Positions 39,964-48,343 of a stretch of 64,000 bases of DNA are shown piece after piece (position 1 is the stretch's first letter; each line of letters begins with the position of its first letter). Position numbers and translations under genes: made by a program. The DNA is from Streptosporangiaceae bacterium NEAU-GS5 (GTDB lineage: Bacteria; Actinomycetota; Actinomycetes; Streptosporangiales; Streptosporangiaceae), in NCBI GenBank assembly GCA_017592665.1, contig JAGFNW010000002.1:1-64000 (forward strand), written 5' to 3'. The notes under the pieces were generated by a model. That model did not search any database. It saw only the letters and a list, made by a program, of their open reading frames with translations, and was not told where the DNA came from.

Positions 39964-41244
39964 CTATTTGGTGGTGAGTCCCCCGAGGCTGGTGTCTCCT
40001 AGGCCGAGCGATTCCAGGTGTGGGCCGAGCCGCTCGAGGAAGTCCCCGTAGTCCCCCGTGGAACCCCACGCGACCTCGGCGAACGCGGGCAGCCTGGGAA
40101 AGGCCGCGGCCAGCACGTCTCCGGGGGTCGGCAGGTACTCCGTCCAGAGCTGGCACTGCACGCCGAGCGCCCGCGCGTCCGGGTCGAAGCCGTAGGTGTC
40201 GGCCAGCGCCAGCACACGCCCGTCGGCGAACGGTCCCGGCTCGGCGGCCAGCGGATAGTCGAAGTAGGTCCGAAGATGCGGGGTGAGCACCACGTCGTGG
40301 CCCTCGTCCAGGGCGCGCGCGCCCGCCTCCTCGTCCAGCCACGTCATGGCGAGCGAACCGGGCGGCCCGCCGGGCTTCTCGTACCAGTAGGCGGTGCGCT
40401 TGCCGCGCGCGGTGAGATGCTCGGCCATCCGGCCGAGGAACCACGACGCGGCCGCCTCGGCCCCGGGCAGGCCGAGCTCGGCGATCCTGGCCATCGAGCG
40501 TGGGCTGGCAAGCCACTCCCCCGGCCGGCACTCGTCCCCTCCGACGTGCACGTACGGCCCCGGGAACAGCTCGGCGACCTCGTCGAGGACCTCGCGGAAG
40601 AACGCGACGGTCGACTCCTCCAGGTTGAGCACGTGGTCGCTGATCCCCCACTGCGACCACACGGGCAGCCGCCGTTCCGGGAAGTTCCCCAGGTGAGGGT
40701 AGGCGGCGATGGCGGCCTGGACGTGGCCCGGCATGTCGATCTCGGGTACGACGCTGATGTGCCGGTCGGCCGCGTACGAGACGATCTCGTGAATGTCCTC
40801 GTGCGTGTAGAAGCCGCCGCGCTCGCCGCCGACCTCGGTCAGCCTCGGGTGGCGCTTGATCTCCAGCCGCCACCCCTGGTCGTCGGTCAGGTGCAGGTGG
40901 AGCACGTTGAGCCGGTGCGCGGCCAGCAGGTCGATCAGGCGCAGCACGAACGGCTTCGGCATGAAGTGCCGGGCCACGTCCAGCATCAGGCCGCGCCAGG
41001 CGAATCGGGGCCGGTCTTCGATCGTCCCGTACGGCACGGCGGCGCCGAACCGGTCCAGGGTCCGCCGGCCGTAGAACCGCCCGGCGGGGCCGCCGTAGGC
41101 GAGGTCGACGCCGTCGGGGCCGACGGCGAGCCGGTAGCCCTCGGGGCCGAGGGCGGGATCGTGCCGGCATCGGGGCTCGGACAGCGCGGCGGGCAGGCTC
41201 GCGCCGCCGTCGAGAGCGAGCTCCCGCGGTCGCGGAATGATCAA
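39964..41244 (-). CDS. GH20 beta-N-acetylhexosaminidase (cytosolic, DasD-like)
   Basis: 426 aa from a TTG at 41242-41244, 6 nt after the permease stop. The GH20 barrel is intact: FAWRGLMLDVARHFM, LHLHLTDDQGWRLEIK, VPEIDMPGHVQAAI and YVHVGGDECRPGEW with the catalytic Asp-Glu pair (the Asp positions the N-acetyl group and the Glu is the acid). No signal peptide, so it cleaves imported N-acetylglucosamine oligomers. Its place at the end of a GntR-lipoprotein-permease-permease array is the order of the Streptomyces das locus, where DasD plays this role. Name left as analogy because substrate is unproven. Confidence 0.88.
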   Translation of the reverse strand: MIIPRPRELALDGGASLPAALSEPRCRHDPALGPEGYRLAVGPDGVDLAYGGPAGRFYGRRTLDRFGAAVPYGTIEDRPRFAWRGLMLDVARHFMPKPFVLRLIDLLAAHRLNVLHLHLTDDQGWRLEIKRHPRLTEVGGERGGFYTHEDIHEIVSYAADRHISVVPEIDMPGHVQAAIAAYPHLGNFPERRLPVWSQWGISDHVLNLEESTVAFFREVLDEVAELFPGPYVHVGGDECRPGEWLASPRSMARIAELGLPGAEAAASWFLGRMAEHLTARGKRTAYWYEKPGGPPGSLAMTWLDEEAGARALDEGHDVVLTPHLRTYFDYPLAAEPGPFADGRVLALADTYGFDPDARALGVQCQLWTEYLPTPGDVLAAAFPRLPAFAEVAWGSTGDYGDFLERLGPHLESLGLGDTSLGGLTTK

Positions 41245-41250
41245 GATGGG

Positions 41251-42069
41251 TTATCCCTTCACGGCGCCGGCCACCATTCCGGTGGCGACCCGGCGCTGGA
41301 GAATGAGGAAGACGAGGAGCACGGGCAGCATGAACAGGGTGGAGGCGGCCATGGTGGCGCCCCAGTCGGTGCCGTAGACGTTGCCGAAGGACGACAGCCA
41401 GACCGGCAGGGTCCGGTCGGCCTGGTTCTTGATGATGAGCGCGTTGGCGAACGCGAACTCGTTCCACGCGGTGATGAACCCGAACAGCGACGTGGCCATG
41501 AGCCCCGGCGCGAGCAGCGGGAACACCACGCGGCGGAAGGCCGACACGCGCGAGCAGCCGTCCATGAGCGCCGCCTCCTCGAGGTCGGCGGGGATGGCGG
41601 CGAGGAACCCGCGCAGCGTGACGATCGTGAACGGCAGCGTGCTCATGAAGTAGATGAGCGAGAGCATGGACAGCTTGTCGAGCATTCCGGTGTCCCGGGA
41701 GATGATGAAGATCGACACCAGCAGCGCCTCCCAGGGCGCCATCTGGGCGATGAACACCAGCAGGGTGAACGCCCGCCGGCCGCGCCAGGTCAGCCGCGCC
41801 ACCGCGAATGCGGCCAGCATCGCCACGACCAGCGCCAGCAGCACGGCCGAGACCGTGACGGTCAGGCTGTTGCGCCAGAACTGCCAGAAGCCGGCGGTGG
41901 TGACGGCCGTGTGGAAGTGCTCGAAGGTCGGGTGGGCCGGCCAGAAGGCCGGCGTCTCGGACAGGATGTCCTTCGTCGGCTTGAAGGCCGTCAGGACCAT
42001 CCAGTAGACCGGGAACACCGCGATCACCAGTGTGACCAGGCCGGACAGGTTGAGCAGGACGCGTCTCAT
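41251..42069 (-). CDS. ABC sugar transporter permease (MalG/DasC-like)
   Basis: 272 aa from ATG 42069, overlapping the preceding permease stop by ATGA. FPVYWMVLTAFKPTKDILSE, six helices and the EAA motif EEAALMDGCSRVSAFRRVVF identify a MalG-type subunit. Upstream in-frame codons would overlap the partner gene extensively and are rejected. Part of a five-gene transcript: binding protein, two permeases, GH20. Confidence 0.92.
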   Translation of the reverse strand: MRRVLLNLSGLVTLVIAVFPVYWMVLTAFKPTKDILSETPAFWPAHPTFEHFHTAVTTAGFWQFWRNSLTVTVSAVLLALVVAMLAAFAVARLTWRGRRAFTLLVFIAQMAPWEALLVSIFIISRDTGMLDKLSMLSLIYFMSTLPFTIVTLRGFLAAIPADLEEAALMDGCSRVSAFRRVVFPLLAPGLMATSLFGFITAWNEFAFANALIIKNQADRTLPVWLSSFGNVYGTDWGATMAASTLFMLPVLLVFLILQRRVATGMVAGAVKG

Positions 42070-43022
42070 CGTTCGACCTGCCTCAGGTGGACGTACAGGA
42101 TCGCGATGAGGATCAGCACGGTGAGGGTGGAGACGGCCGCGCCGAGGTCGTACTTGTGCAGCGACTGCGCGACCTGGAAGGCGTATACGGGGAGGGTGGT
42201 GGTCGCGCCGTCGGGGCCGCCGCGGCTGATGGCCCAGATCTGGGCGAAGCATTTGAACACCCAGATCACCTCGAGCGAGGTGATCAGCCCGAACAGCGTC
42301 CGCAGCACCGGGAAGGTGATGCTGGTGAACTGCTGCCGGGCCGTCGCGCCGTCGATTCTGGCCGCTTCGTAGAGTTCGCCGGGCACGGTGGTCAGCCCCG
42401 CGTACAGCGTGAGCGCGGCGAACGGCACGGACTGCCAGACGACGAGGATGACGAGGATGGTGAAGGTCGCGTTGCCGTTGGCGAACCACGTGTAGCCGCG
42501 GAAACCGTCAAGACCCACAGTGGTAAGCAACCAGTTGACCACTCCGAGCTGGGACTGGAAGAGCCACTGGAAGATGGTGGTCGCGGCGATGATCGGGGTG
42601 GCCCAGGTGAGCACGAGCGCGCTCATCACGGCCAGCCGCATCCGCTTGCCGAGCTTGGCGATCATCAGCGCTACCGCCGTCGAGAGCACCATGATCAGGA
42701 CGACGTTGATCACGGTCCACGCGATGGTCCGCCTGACCACGCCCCAGAACTCGGCGTCGCCCAGGATCTCCTGGTAGTTCTCCAGCCCGACGAACCGCGC
42801 GCCGCCGCGGATCAGCTCGCCGATCCTGAAGTGCTGCAGCGAGATCACCACGGTCCGCACCACTGGATAGACCAGCAGGTACGCGGCGCCGAGCACCGTC
42901 GGGGCGATCAGCAGGTACGGCCAGAACCCGGACATCCGGCCGGGTTCGAGCCGTCGCCTGCGGATCGGCACGCGTTCTCCCCGGGCCGCGTGCTCTTCTC
43001 GAGCTGTGGAGGTGACCGCCAT
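42066..43022 (-). CDS. ABC sugar transporter permease (MalF/DasB-like)
   Basis: 318 aa. A basic leader of about 30 residues, a first helix (FWPYLLIAPTVLGAAYLLVY) and loop VGLENYQEILGDAEFWGVVR are typical of MalF-type permeases; the EAA loop is YEAARIDGATARQQFTSITF. It begins 6 nt after the binding-protein stop and overlaps the next permease, so all are co-translated. No ATPase gene is present; a housekeeping MsiK-like ATPase is presumed. Confidence 0.92.
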   Translation of the reverse strand: MAVTSTAREEHAARGERVPIRRRRLEPGRMSGFWPYLLIAPTVLGAAYLLVYPVVRTVVISLQHFRIGELIRGGARFVGLENYQEILGDAEFWGVVRRTIAWTVINVVLIMVLSTAVALMIAKLGKRMRLAVMSALVLTWATPIIAATTIFQWLFQSQLGVVNWLLTTVGLDGFRGYTWFANGNATFTILVILVVWQSVPFAALTLYAGLTTVPGELYEAARIDGATARQQFTSITFPVLRTLFGLITSLEVIWVFKCFAQIWAISRGGPDGATTTLPVYAFQVAQSLHKYDLGAAVSTLTVLILIAILYVHLRQVER

Positions 43023-43028
43023 CGATGA

Positions 43029-44303
43029 TCAGGACTTGGTGTTGAGGATCTCGGCGATGACCTGGGACGCCTTCGTGCCCTCGGCTTGCGGGTCGCCGCC
43101 GGTGAGGACCTTGGTCATGTAGTCCTTGATGACGTTCTTGGCCTCGACCGCGCCCCAGTTGGGGGTGTTCGGGGTGGTGTGGCCGTTGGCCGCGCCCTTG
43201 GCCATGGCCTCGGCGCCCTCGTTGCCCGCGAGGGCCGAGGCGTAGGCGACCCGGTTCGGCACGTACGACATGGCCTTGGCCATGTCGGTCTGGAACGCCT
43301 CGCCGGCCAGGGCCTTGACCACCTCGTACGCCTCGGCCTGATGGGTGGAGGCGGCGGGGATGATGAGGTCGGAGCCGCCGGTGAAGACGGCGCCCGGCTT
43401 GTCGGCCGTCTTGCCGGGGATGGGGAAGAAGCCGATCTTGCCCTCGAGGGCGGGGTTGGCCTTGAGGATGGCGCCCGCGCCGCCCGGCGCGGAGATGAGC
43501 TGGGCGACGTCGCCCTTGGCGAAGACGTCGGCCTGCGGCGGGTTGGCCTCGTCGGAGTCCTTCGGGCCCTTGCCGAGCGCCTGGAGCTCCTTGTAGAAGC
43601 CGATGCCCGCGGCGGCCTGCGGGGTGTCGAGCCCGCCCTTCCAGGCGGTCCCGTCGGAGGTGGCGAGGTCGCCGCCCTCGTCCCAGATGAATCCGGCGAG
43701 GGTGTACCAGTTCTGGCCGGGCAGGTAGATGCGCTGGACGCCCTTGTTGAGCTTGGTCGTGTCGGCGACCCACTCGTCGCGGGTGGCGGGCGGGGTCGTT
43801 ATGCCGGCCTTGGCGAACAGGTCCTTGTTGTAGATGACCACCCGATTGGCGGCGTACCAGGGGATGCCGTACTGCTTGCCGTCGATCTTGCCGGGTTCGG
43901 CGAGGCCGGGGAGCCAGTCGGCGCCCTGCAGCTCGGTGGTCTTGCCGGTCAGGTCGGTGACGCCGCCGCTGGCCGCGTACTCGGCGACCTGGGTGTTGCC
44001 GACCTCGATCACGTCGGGGGCGTCGTTGCTGGCCAGCGCGCTGGTGACCTTCTGGCCGATGCCGTCCCACTCCTGGATCTGGATGTCGAGGGCGAGGCCG
44101 GAATGGTCCTTGGCGAAGCCCGCCTTGAACCGGTCGATGACGTCGTCGGTGAAGCTGTCCTTCATGAACCAGACCGTGAGCTTGACCGGGCCCGCCGAGC
44201 TCGCGGCAGGCGCGGCGGCGTCCTTGGTGCTGCCGGAGCAGGCCGACAGCACGGTGGCCAGCACGGGGGCGAGCAGGGCGGCCGCGGCGGCGACTCGTCT
44301 CAT
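43029..44303 (-). CDS. ABC sugar transporter, solute-binding lipoprotein (DasA-like)
   Basis: 424 aa from ATG 44303, GGGAG 6 nt upstream. The signal sequence AAAALLAPVLATVLSAC carries a lipobox (LSAC). VKLTVWFMKDSFTDDVIDRF and ASNDAPDVIEVGNTQVAEYA start a family-1 solute-binding protein; PWYAANRVVIYNKDLFAKAG is typical for oligosaccharide binders. With GH20 and a DasR-like GntR gene next to it, the ligand is probably chitobiose or N-acetylglucosamine oligomers. The divergent promoter region contains repeated TGGTAA boxes. Confidence 0.92.
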   Translation of the reverse strand: MRRVAAAAALLAPVLATVLSACSGSTKDAAAPAASSAGPVKLTVWFMKDSFTDDVIDRFKAGFAKDHSGLALDIQIQEWDGIGQKVTSALASNDAPDVIEVGNTQVAEYAASGGVTDLTGKTTELQGADWLPGLAEPGKIDGKQYGIPWYAANRVVIYNKDLFAKAGITTPPATRDEWVADTTKLNKGVQRIYLPGQNWYTLAGFIWDEGGDLATSDGTAWKGGLDTPQAAAGIGFYKELQALGKGPKDSDEANPPQADVFAKGDVAQLISAPGGAGAILKANPALEGKIGFFPIPGKTADKPGAVFTGGSDLIIPAASTHQAEAYEVVKALAGEAFQTDMAKAMSYVPNRVAYASALAGNEGAEAMAKGAANGHTTPNTPNWGAVEAKNVIKDYMTKVLTGGDPQAEGTKASQVIAEILNTKS

Positions 44304-44327
44304 GGGAGACTCCCAGTGGTCAGATAT

Positions 44328-44431
44328 TGGTAAGAAATCTCTCTGCATGCTTAGGGTGATGTTTACCAGTCGTCCCGTCAAGCGCCGGAAGCCCTTGTTA
44401 TGAAGGGGTAACACTGGTAAACCTCTGGTAA
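44328..44431. promoter_or_regulatory. TGGTAA operator boxes in the divergent GntR/importer promoter
   Basis: TGGTAA occurs at 44328-44333, 44415-44420 and 44426-44431, and inverted (TTACCA) at 44363-44368. GTTTACCAGT (44361-44370) and ACTGGTAAAC (44413-44422) are exact 10-bp inverted copies 42 bp apart. ACTGGT is also the core of Streptomyces DasR sites (ACTGGTCTAGACCAGT), so these are probably binding sites of the adjacent GntR protein, able to support looping across both promoters. Confidence 0.65.
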
Positions 44432-44440
44432 GGTGAGCGC

Positions 44441-45175
44441 ATGACTCTCAAGGGGCGGCCGGGGTTGAAGCGGGATCGCGTGCGCGACTTCCTGCTCGAC
44501 TTCATCGCCGACAAACGCCCAGGTGAGGCCATCCCCTCCGAGCGCGCGCTGGCCGAGGAGCTCGGGGTGTCGCGGCCCACGCTGCGCGCCGCCATCGAGG
44601 ATCTGGTCAGGTCGGGCCTGCTGGTCCGCGAGCACGGCCGGGGCACCTTCGCCGGGCCGAAGCGGGTCACCCAGGCACTGGCCGCCACCCAGAGCGGCTC
44701 CTTCTACGCCCCGCCTGCCGAGGGCCACTGGGCCAGCCGGATCCTCGAGTTCGGTCCCATCACCGCCGGGGCGCGGCTGGCGCACCGCCTGCAGATGTCA
44801 CCGGTCGACCCGGTCCTTCGCGTGGTCCGCCTGCGCATCGTCGACGGCGAGCCGATGGCCATCGAGCGCCTGCATCTGCCGTACGCCCTGGTCGAGGGCC
44901 TTGTCCCGGGAGACATGGAGAGCGGCTCCTTCTACCGGCTGCTGCGCGATCGCTTCGGCGTCGACCCGCGATCCGCGGTCCAGACGCTCCAGGCCACCGT
45001 CATCGACGAGGCCGAGGCCGGCCTTCTCGACGTGCCCGAGCACTTCCCCGCCCTCATGGTCGAGCGCACCACCCGCGACGCCGCCGGGCGAATCGTCGAG
45101 TTCACCCGCTCCGTCTACCGCGGCGACCGCTATCGCGTCACCTCCGAGCTCAACTTCGACGAAGAGTCCGGCTAG
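44441..45175 (+). CDS. GntR/HutC-family regulator (DasR-like, UTRA domain)
   Basis: 244 aa, GGTGAG upstream. A GntR winged helix (PSERALAEELGVSRPTLRAA, then GLLVREHGRGTFAGP) is followed by a UTRA ligand domain (about 85-235) with PVLRVVRLRIVDGEPMAIER and FTRSVYRGDRYRVTSELNF. This is the HutC/DasR subfamily, whose members sense amino-sugar phosphates. Divergent from the lipoprotein-permease-GH20 operon with TGGTAA boxes between them, it is the probable repressor of that operon and of itself. Effector is likely GlcNAc-6P or GlcN-6P by analogy. Confidence 0.9.
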   Translation: MTLKGRPGLKRDRVRDFLLDFIADKRPGEAIPSERALAEELGVSRPTLRAAIEDLVRSGLLVREHGRGTFAGPKRVTQALAATQSGSFYAPPAEGHWASRILEFGPITAGARLAHRLQMSPVDPVLRVVRLRIVDGEPMAIERLHLPYALVEGLVPGDMESGSFYRLLRDRFGVDPRSAVQTLQATVIDEAEAGLLDVPEHFPALMVERTTRDAAGRIVEFTRSVYRGDRYRVTSELNFDEESG

Positions 45176-45384
45176 CGGTCGCACGGGCGCGCCCTGCTCC
45201 GGGTCCGAATGGTGACTCGTGTTGTCGATCCCCCGAATCTGTCCGTCGCTGAATTCCGCCACCATGCCCGGCTCGAGCTCGATGGACGTCACGAGAGTGT
45301 AGCCCGCGACATCACGCTCTCTTCCGGACGCGGAAGCGGGTGCCATTTGCGGTCCTGGGCGGGCTGCGCGGGTCCTAGCGGGTC

Positions 45385-46371
45385 CTAGAGGAAGAGGCCG
45401 CCTACTACGCCGACGGAGTGGGCCATGACGTCGAGGCGGCCGTCGAGGGCGTCGTCGATGTCGGTGAGGAGGGCCGCCTCGGCGTCGGAGAGGCCGGCGC
45501 CGGCCGTGGTGGGGACGACGCTGATCTCAGTGCGCGGCCGGGGCAGGTCGGCCAGGGTGGTGAACAGGGCGATGGCCTGGCGGGCCGTGTAGAGGGCGCT
45601 GAAGCCGACGGCCGCCCGCTGGCGGGCGTCGAGGGTGAGGCGGTCGAGAAGGTCGAAGACCTCGGCGCCGTGCGCGGCGTCGGAGGCGGCGTGACCGGCC
45701 AGTCCTGCCAAGCCCGCCGCAGGTTGGGCGGCCGCGCCCTCGGCAGCCGCGGCTTGAGCGGCCGTGGCCTGGGCAGCGGCGCCCTCGGCAGCCGTGGGTT
45801 GGGCGGCCAGGCGTTGGGCGGCCACGCGTTGGGCGGCTGCGGGCTGGGCAGCCGCGGGTTGGGCACTTGCGGGCTGGGCGGTCCCGGGTTGGGGGGCTTG
45901 GGTGAAGCCGCGGATGTGGTCGAGGAGCTGATCTCCCGGCGGGTCGCTTTCCAGGATGGCGAAGCAGCCCAGCACGGCGACCGGGTGGACGCCGCCGATC
46001 AGGGCGTACTGGCCGCCGATCAGTGCGGTGATGGGTGCGATGGGCAGGGTCTCGTCGAGTCCGGCCGGGTCGCCCCCGAGGGCCGCGACATCGGCGCGGA
46101 TCCAGCGGTCGTGGCCGCGCTCTTCGCGCATGTGCCGGGTGAGGAAGCGGGCCAGCGGCCGGCTGAGGGGGTCGGCGGGGTGACGGCGGCAGGCCCGCCG
46201 GGCGAACCGCATCAGAGGGACGGCCGACCGCGTTATGGGATACATGGCCGTCAGGTAGCGGACGTAGGCGCCGACGGGGTCCGGGGTGGCCCAGATCATG
46301 CCGGAGGCGAGGGTCAGCGCCGGCCGGATCAGGTCGATTTTGGCTCGCAGGATCGCGCCTTCCCCGGTCAT
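45385..46371 (-). CDS. Haem-oxygenase-fold iron-containing redox enzyme-like protein with Ala/Gln repeat insert
   Basis: 328 aa from ATG 46371 with GGAGGAG upstream. The N-terminal 155 residues are helical; REERGHDRWIRADVAALGG has the E..H pair (Glu84, His87) of haem-oxygenase-like diiron proteins, and AILESDPPGDQ supplies another possible Glu ligand. Residues 159-219 are a low-complexity block of roughly 5-residue units (AQPAA-like), after which the fold resumes with HAASDAAHGAEVFDLLDRLT, a further His-rich helix. The protein is last on the minus-strand arm of the RiPP-like cluster. Such proteins act as oxidases, N-oxygenases or desaturases in natural-product pathways; whether this one modifies the peptide is unknown. 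Confidence 0.65.
   Translation of the reverse strand: MTGEGAILRAKIDLIRPALTLASGMIWATPDPVGAYVRYLTAMYPITRSAVPLMRFARRACRRHPADPLSRPLARFLTRHMREERGHDRWIRADVAALGGDPAGLDETLPIAPITALIGGQYALIGGVHPVAVLGCFAILESDPPGDQLLDHIRGFTQAPQPGTAQPASAQPAAAQPAAAQRVAAQRLAAQPTAAEGAAAQATAAQAAAAEGAAAQPAAGLAGLAGHAASDAAHGAEVFDLLDRLTLDARQRAAVGFSALYTARQAIALFTTLADLPRPRTEISVVPTTAGAGLSDAEAALLTDIDDALDGRLDVMAHSVGVVGGLFL
45715..45897 (-). repeat. In-gene low-complexity repeats encoding (AQPAA)-type units
   Basis: About 180 bp of imperfect 15-bp units within the haem-oxygenase-like gene encode Ala/Gln-rich pentads (TAQPASAQPAAAQ...). The frame is preserved. Repeat-driven expansion of a surface loop is the simplest explanation. Confidence 0.75.
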
Positions 46372-46461
46372 GGCGGGCTCCTCCGGTTTATTTGTCACGC
46401 CTTCCACCCAAAAGCGTATGCCGCCGATTTCCGGCGGGCCATCGGCTGGGCGGCGGATATC

Positions 46462-47064
46462 TCATCGGTCAGCCGGCGGAGGCCCGCCGAGAATGATCTG
46501 CACCCGGCTGTGCAGGCCGAGCTTTCCGAGAATGTTCTCGATATGCGATTTCACGGTCGACCGGGTGATGGAGAGGACTTCGGCGATTTCCGGGTTGGTC
46601 CGGCCGAGCCGTACGAGCTCGAAGACCTCGCGCTCGCGCCGGGTGAGCCGCTCGGCGGGGCCGGCCATGTGCGCGCGCACGTCATCGACGCTGTCGCTGG
46701 GAATCGGCAGGTAGCCGGCTCCCATCAGCCGGGCCATGGCCGGCAGCAGGCCGGCCGGCACCCGGTTCCGCGGCACCACGCAGAATCCGTGGCGGATCAG
46801 GTGCGAGGTCCAGTCGCCGGCGTTTCCGGCCACGATCAGCACCGGGACCGGGTCGCCGGCGCCGAGCCGGAAAAGCCGCTCCGCGGTTTGCGCGGTTATC
46901 GATTCCAGGCAGACGACGAACAGATCCGGAAGCGCCGTTTCCGCAAGGATGGCGATGTCCTCGATGTCCTCCTTGATTTCCAGGGTGATACCGCCGTCCT
47001 GGGCGAAGGCGTTTTTGACCCCGTTGAGAACGAGGTCGTCGTCACCGGTCGCGATAATACGCAT
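46462..47064 (-). CDS. LuxR-family response regulator-like protein
   Basis: 200 aa from ATG 47064, beginning next to the exporter stop codon (the TGA at 47066-47068 lies 1 nt upstream). The N-terminal 120 residues resemble a receiver domain (MRIIATGDDDLVLNGVKNAF, LPDLFVVCLES), but the phosphoacceptor Asp region is degenerate. The C-terminal LuxR HTH is clear (ERLTRREREVFELVRLGRTN, then ITRSTVKSHIENILGKLGL). No sensor kinase is adjacent, so control is probably by ligand or expression. As it is co-transcribed with the exporter and radical SAM genes, it is the likely local activator of the cluster. Confidence 0.85.
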   Translation of the reverse strand: MRIIATGDDDLVLNGVKNAFAQDGGITLEIKEDIEDIAILAETALPDLFVVCLESITAQTAERLFRLGAGDPVPVLIVAGNAGDWTSHLIRHGFCVVPRNRVPAGLLPAMARLMGAGYLPIPSDSVDDVRAHMAGPAERLTRREREVFELVRLGRTNPEIAEVLSITRSTVKSHIENILGKLGLHSRVQIILGGPPPADR

Positions 47065-47065
47065 T

Positions 47066-48343
47066 TCATTTCGGCTCAAGCGCGCTCATCGAGCGGTAGG
47101 CGACCGCGATGGCCCCGAGGGCCACCGCGATCGCGGCGATCCCAGCGGCCACGAAGGTGCCCCGCGGCCCGAAGACCTGTCCCGCCGTGCCGCCGAGCAG
47201 CAGCGCCGAGAGCATGCCGACCTGGGCCAGCCCGTTGAGGGACGCGGCGGCCTTGCCCCGGTCGGCCTCGGCCGTGCGCCTGATGAGCACGGCGCCGAAC
47301 GTCGCGTTCACGGCGGTGTTGGCCAGCCCGATCATCGTCGCGAAGACCAGATAGACCACGAAGTTCGGTGCGAGGCCGGCCCCCACACAGCCCAGCCCGA
47401 TCACCGCGAACCCGGCGAACGCCACCCTTACCTGGGTGGTGATGACCGCCGACCGCGCCGCGATCACCGATCCCACCGCGCCGCCGATGGCGGCGACCAC
47501 CTCGGAAAGCCCGTACAGCGCGGCCGAGGTGTGCAGGGAGTCGCGTACGAGGAAGACGTCGACGACGTTGACGCCGCCGATGGTCACGATGGTGGCGACC
47601 AGCGCCCACATCATGGGCCAGACGATCGGGTCCCGCCGGATGACGGAGAATCCGGCGAACGTGCGGATCCGGGCGGGAGCCGCACTCCGCTCCCCTTCGG
47701 AACCGCCCCGCCGGGTCCGCACCAGTGTGGCCGCGACCAGCAGCAGCGCGAACGTGACGGCGTCGATGAGCACGGCCGTGCGCATGCCGGCCAGCCCGAA
47801 CAGCGCCCCGCCGAGACCGGCGCCGAGCGGCCCGGCGAACGCGGCGAGCCCCGACTGGAAGGCGACGTAGCGGCCGATGCGGTCCTCGCCCACGACGCGG
47901 GGCATCAACGCCGTCCAGGTGGGCCCGGTGAACGCCTGCCCGACCTGGATGACCAGGAACAGCGCGAAGACCAGGCTGAGGTTGGGCGCGAACGCCAGCG
48001 CGACGCAGGCCGCCGTCTGCGCCCCCGTCGCCGCCATCAGGATGAGCTTCGAATCGTAGGTGTCGGCAACGTGCCCGGCCACGCCGATCAGCAGGACCGG
48101 CGGCACGACCTCGACGGCCAGCAGCATCACGACCGGCCAGACGCCGAGCCCGGCGGCCTGGACGTGCAGCAGCAGCACGATGGCGAGGACCGCGTCGCCG
48201 AGCATCGACACGGCGCGCGCCGGCACCACGATGCGGACGTCGTGCAGCCGCCACAGGGGCGCCGCCGTCACTGAGCCGGCCGCTGAGCCAGCCCCTAAGC
48301 CGGCCGCTGGGTCCGTCGCTGAGCCCGTCACTGGGTCGGTCAC
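47066..48343 (-). CDS. MFS transporter, probable peptide-product exporter
   Basis: 425 aa from a GTG whose last bases overlap the radical SAM stop (GTGA). About 12 helices are visible; the sequence is of the EntS/MFS_3 type (ARAVSMLGDAVLAIVLLLHV, GVAGHVADTYDSKLILMAAT, FTGPTWTALMPRVVGEDRIG), commonly used to export siderophores and other secondary metabolites. The N-terminal 25 residues are an Ala/Gly/Thr-rich tail. It lies between the radical SAM C-methyltransferase and LuxR genes, so it is assigned as exporter or self-resistance function of the cluster product. Confidence 0.88.
   Translation of the reverse strand: MTDPVTGSATDPAAGLGAGSAAGSVTAAPLWRLHDVRIVVPARAVSMLGDAVLAIVLLLHVQAAGLGVWPVVMLLAVEVVPPVLLIGVAGHVADTYDSKLILMAATGAQTAACVALAFAPNLSLVFALFLVIQVGQAFTGPTWTALMPRVVGEDRIGRYVAFQSGLAAFAGPLGAGLGGALFGLAGMRTAVLIDAVTFALLLVAATLVRTRRGGSEGERSAAPARIRTFAGFSVIRRDPIVWPMMWALVATIVTIGGVNVVDVFLVRDSLHTSAALYGLSEVVAAIGGAVGSVIAARSAVITTQVRVAFAGFAVIGLGCVGAGLAPNFVVYLVFATMIGLANTAVNATFGAVLIRRTAEADRGKAAASLNGLAQVGMLSALLLGGTAGQVFGPRGTFVAAGIAAIAVALGAIAVAYRSMSALEPK

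Noticed and set aside
40018-42372. A 784-codon plus-strand frame opposite the GH20 and permease genes
   Set aside because: No motif and typical shadow composition; the minus-strand genes explain the DNA fully.
39964-44303. Assigning das gene symbols
   Set aside because: Gene order and families match, but operator sequences differ and no substrate evidence is visible, so only the analogy is stated.
44798-45346. A minus-strand 182-codon frame overlapping the GntR gene
   Set aside because: Most of it is antisense to a clear GntR/UTRA gene; the 45180-45346 part has no recognisable domain or ribosome site.
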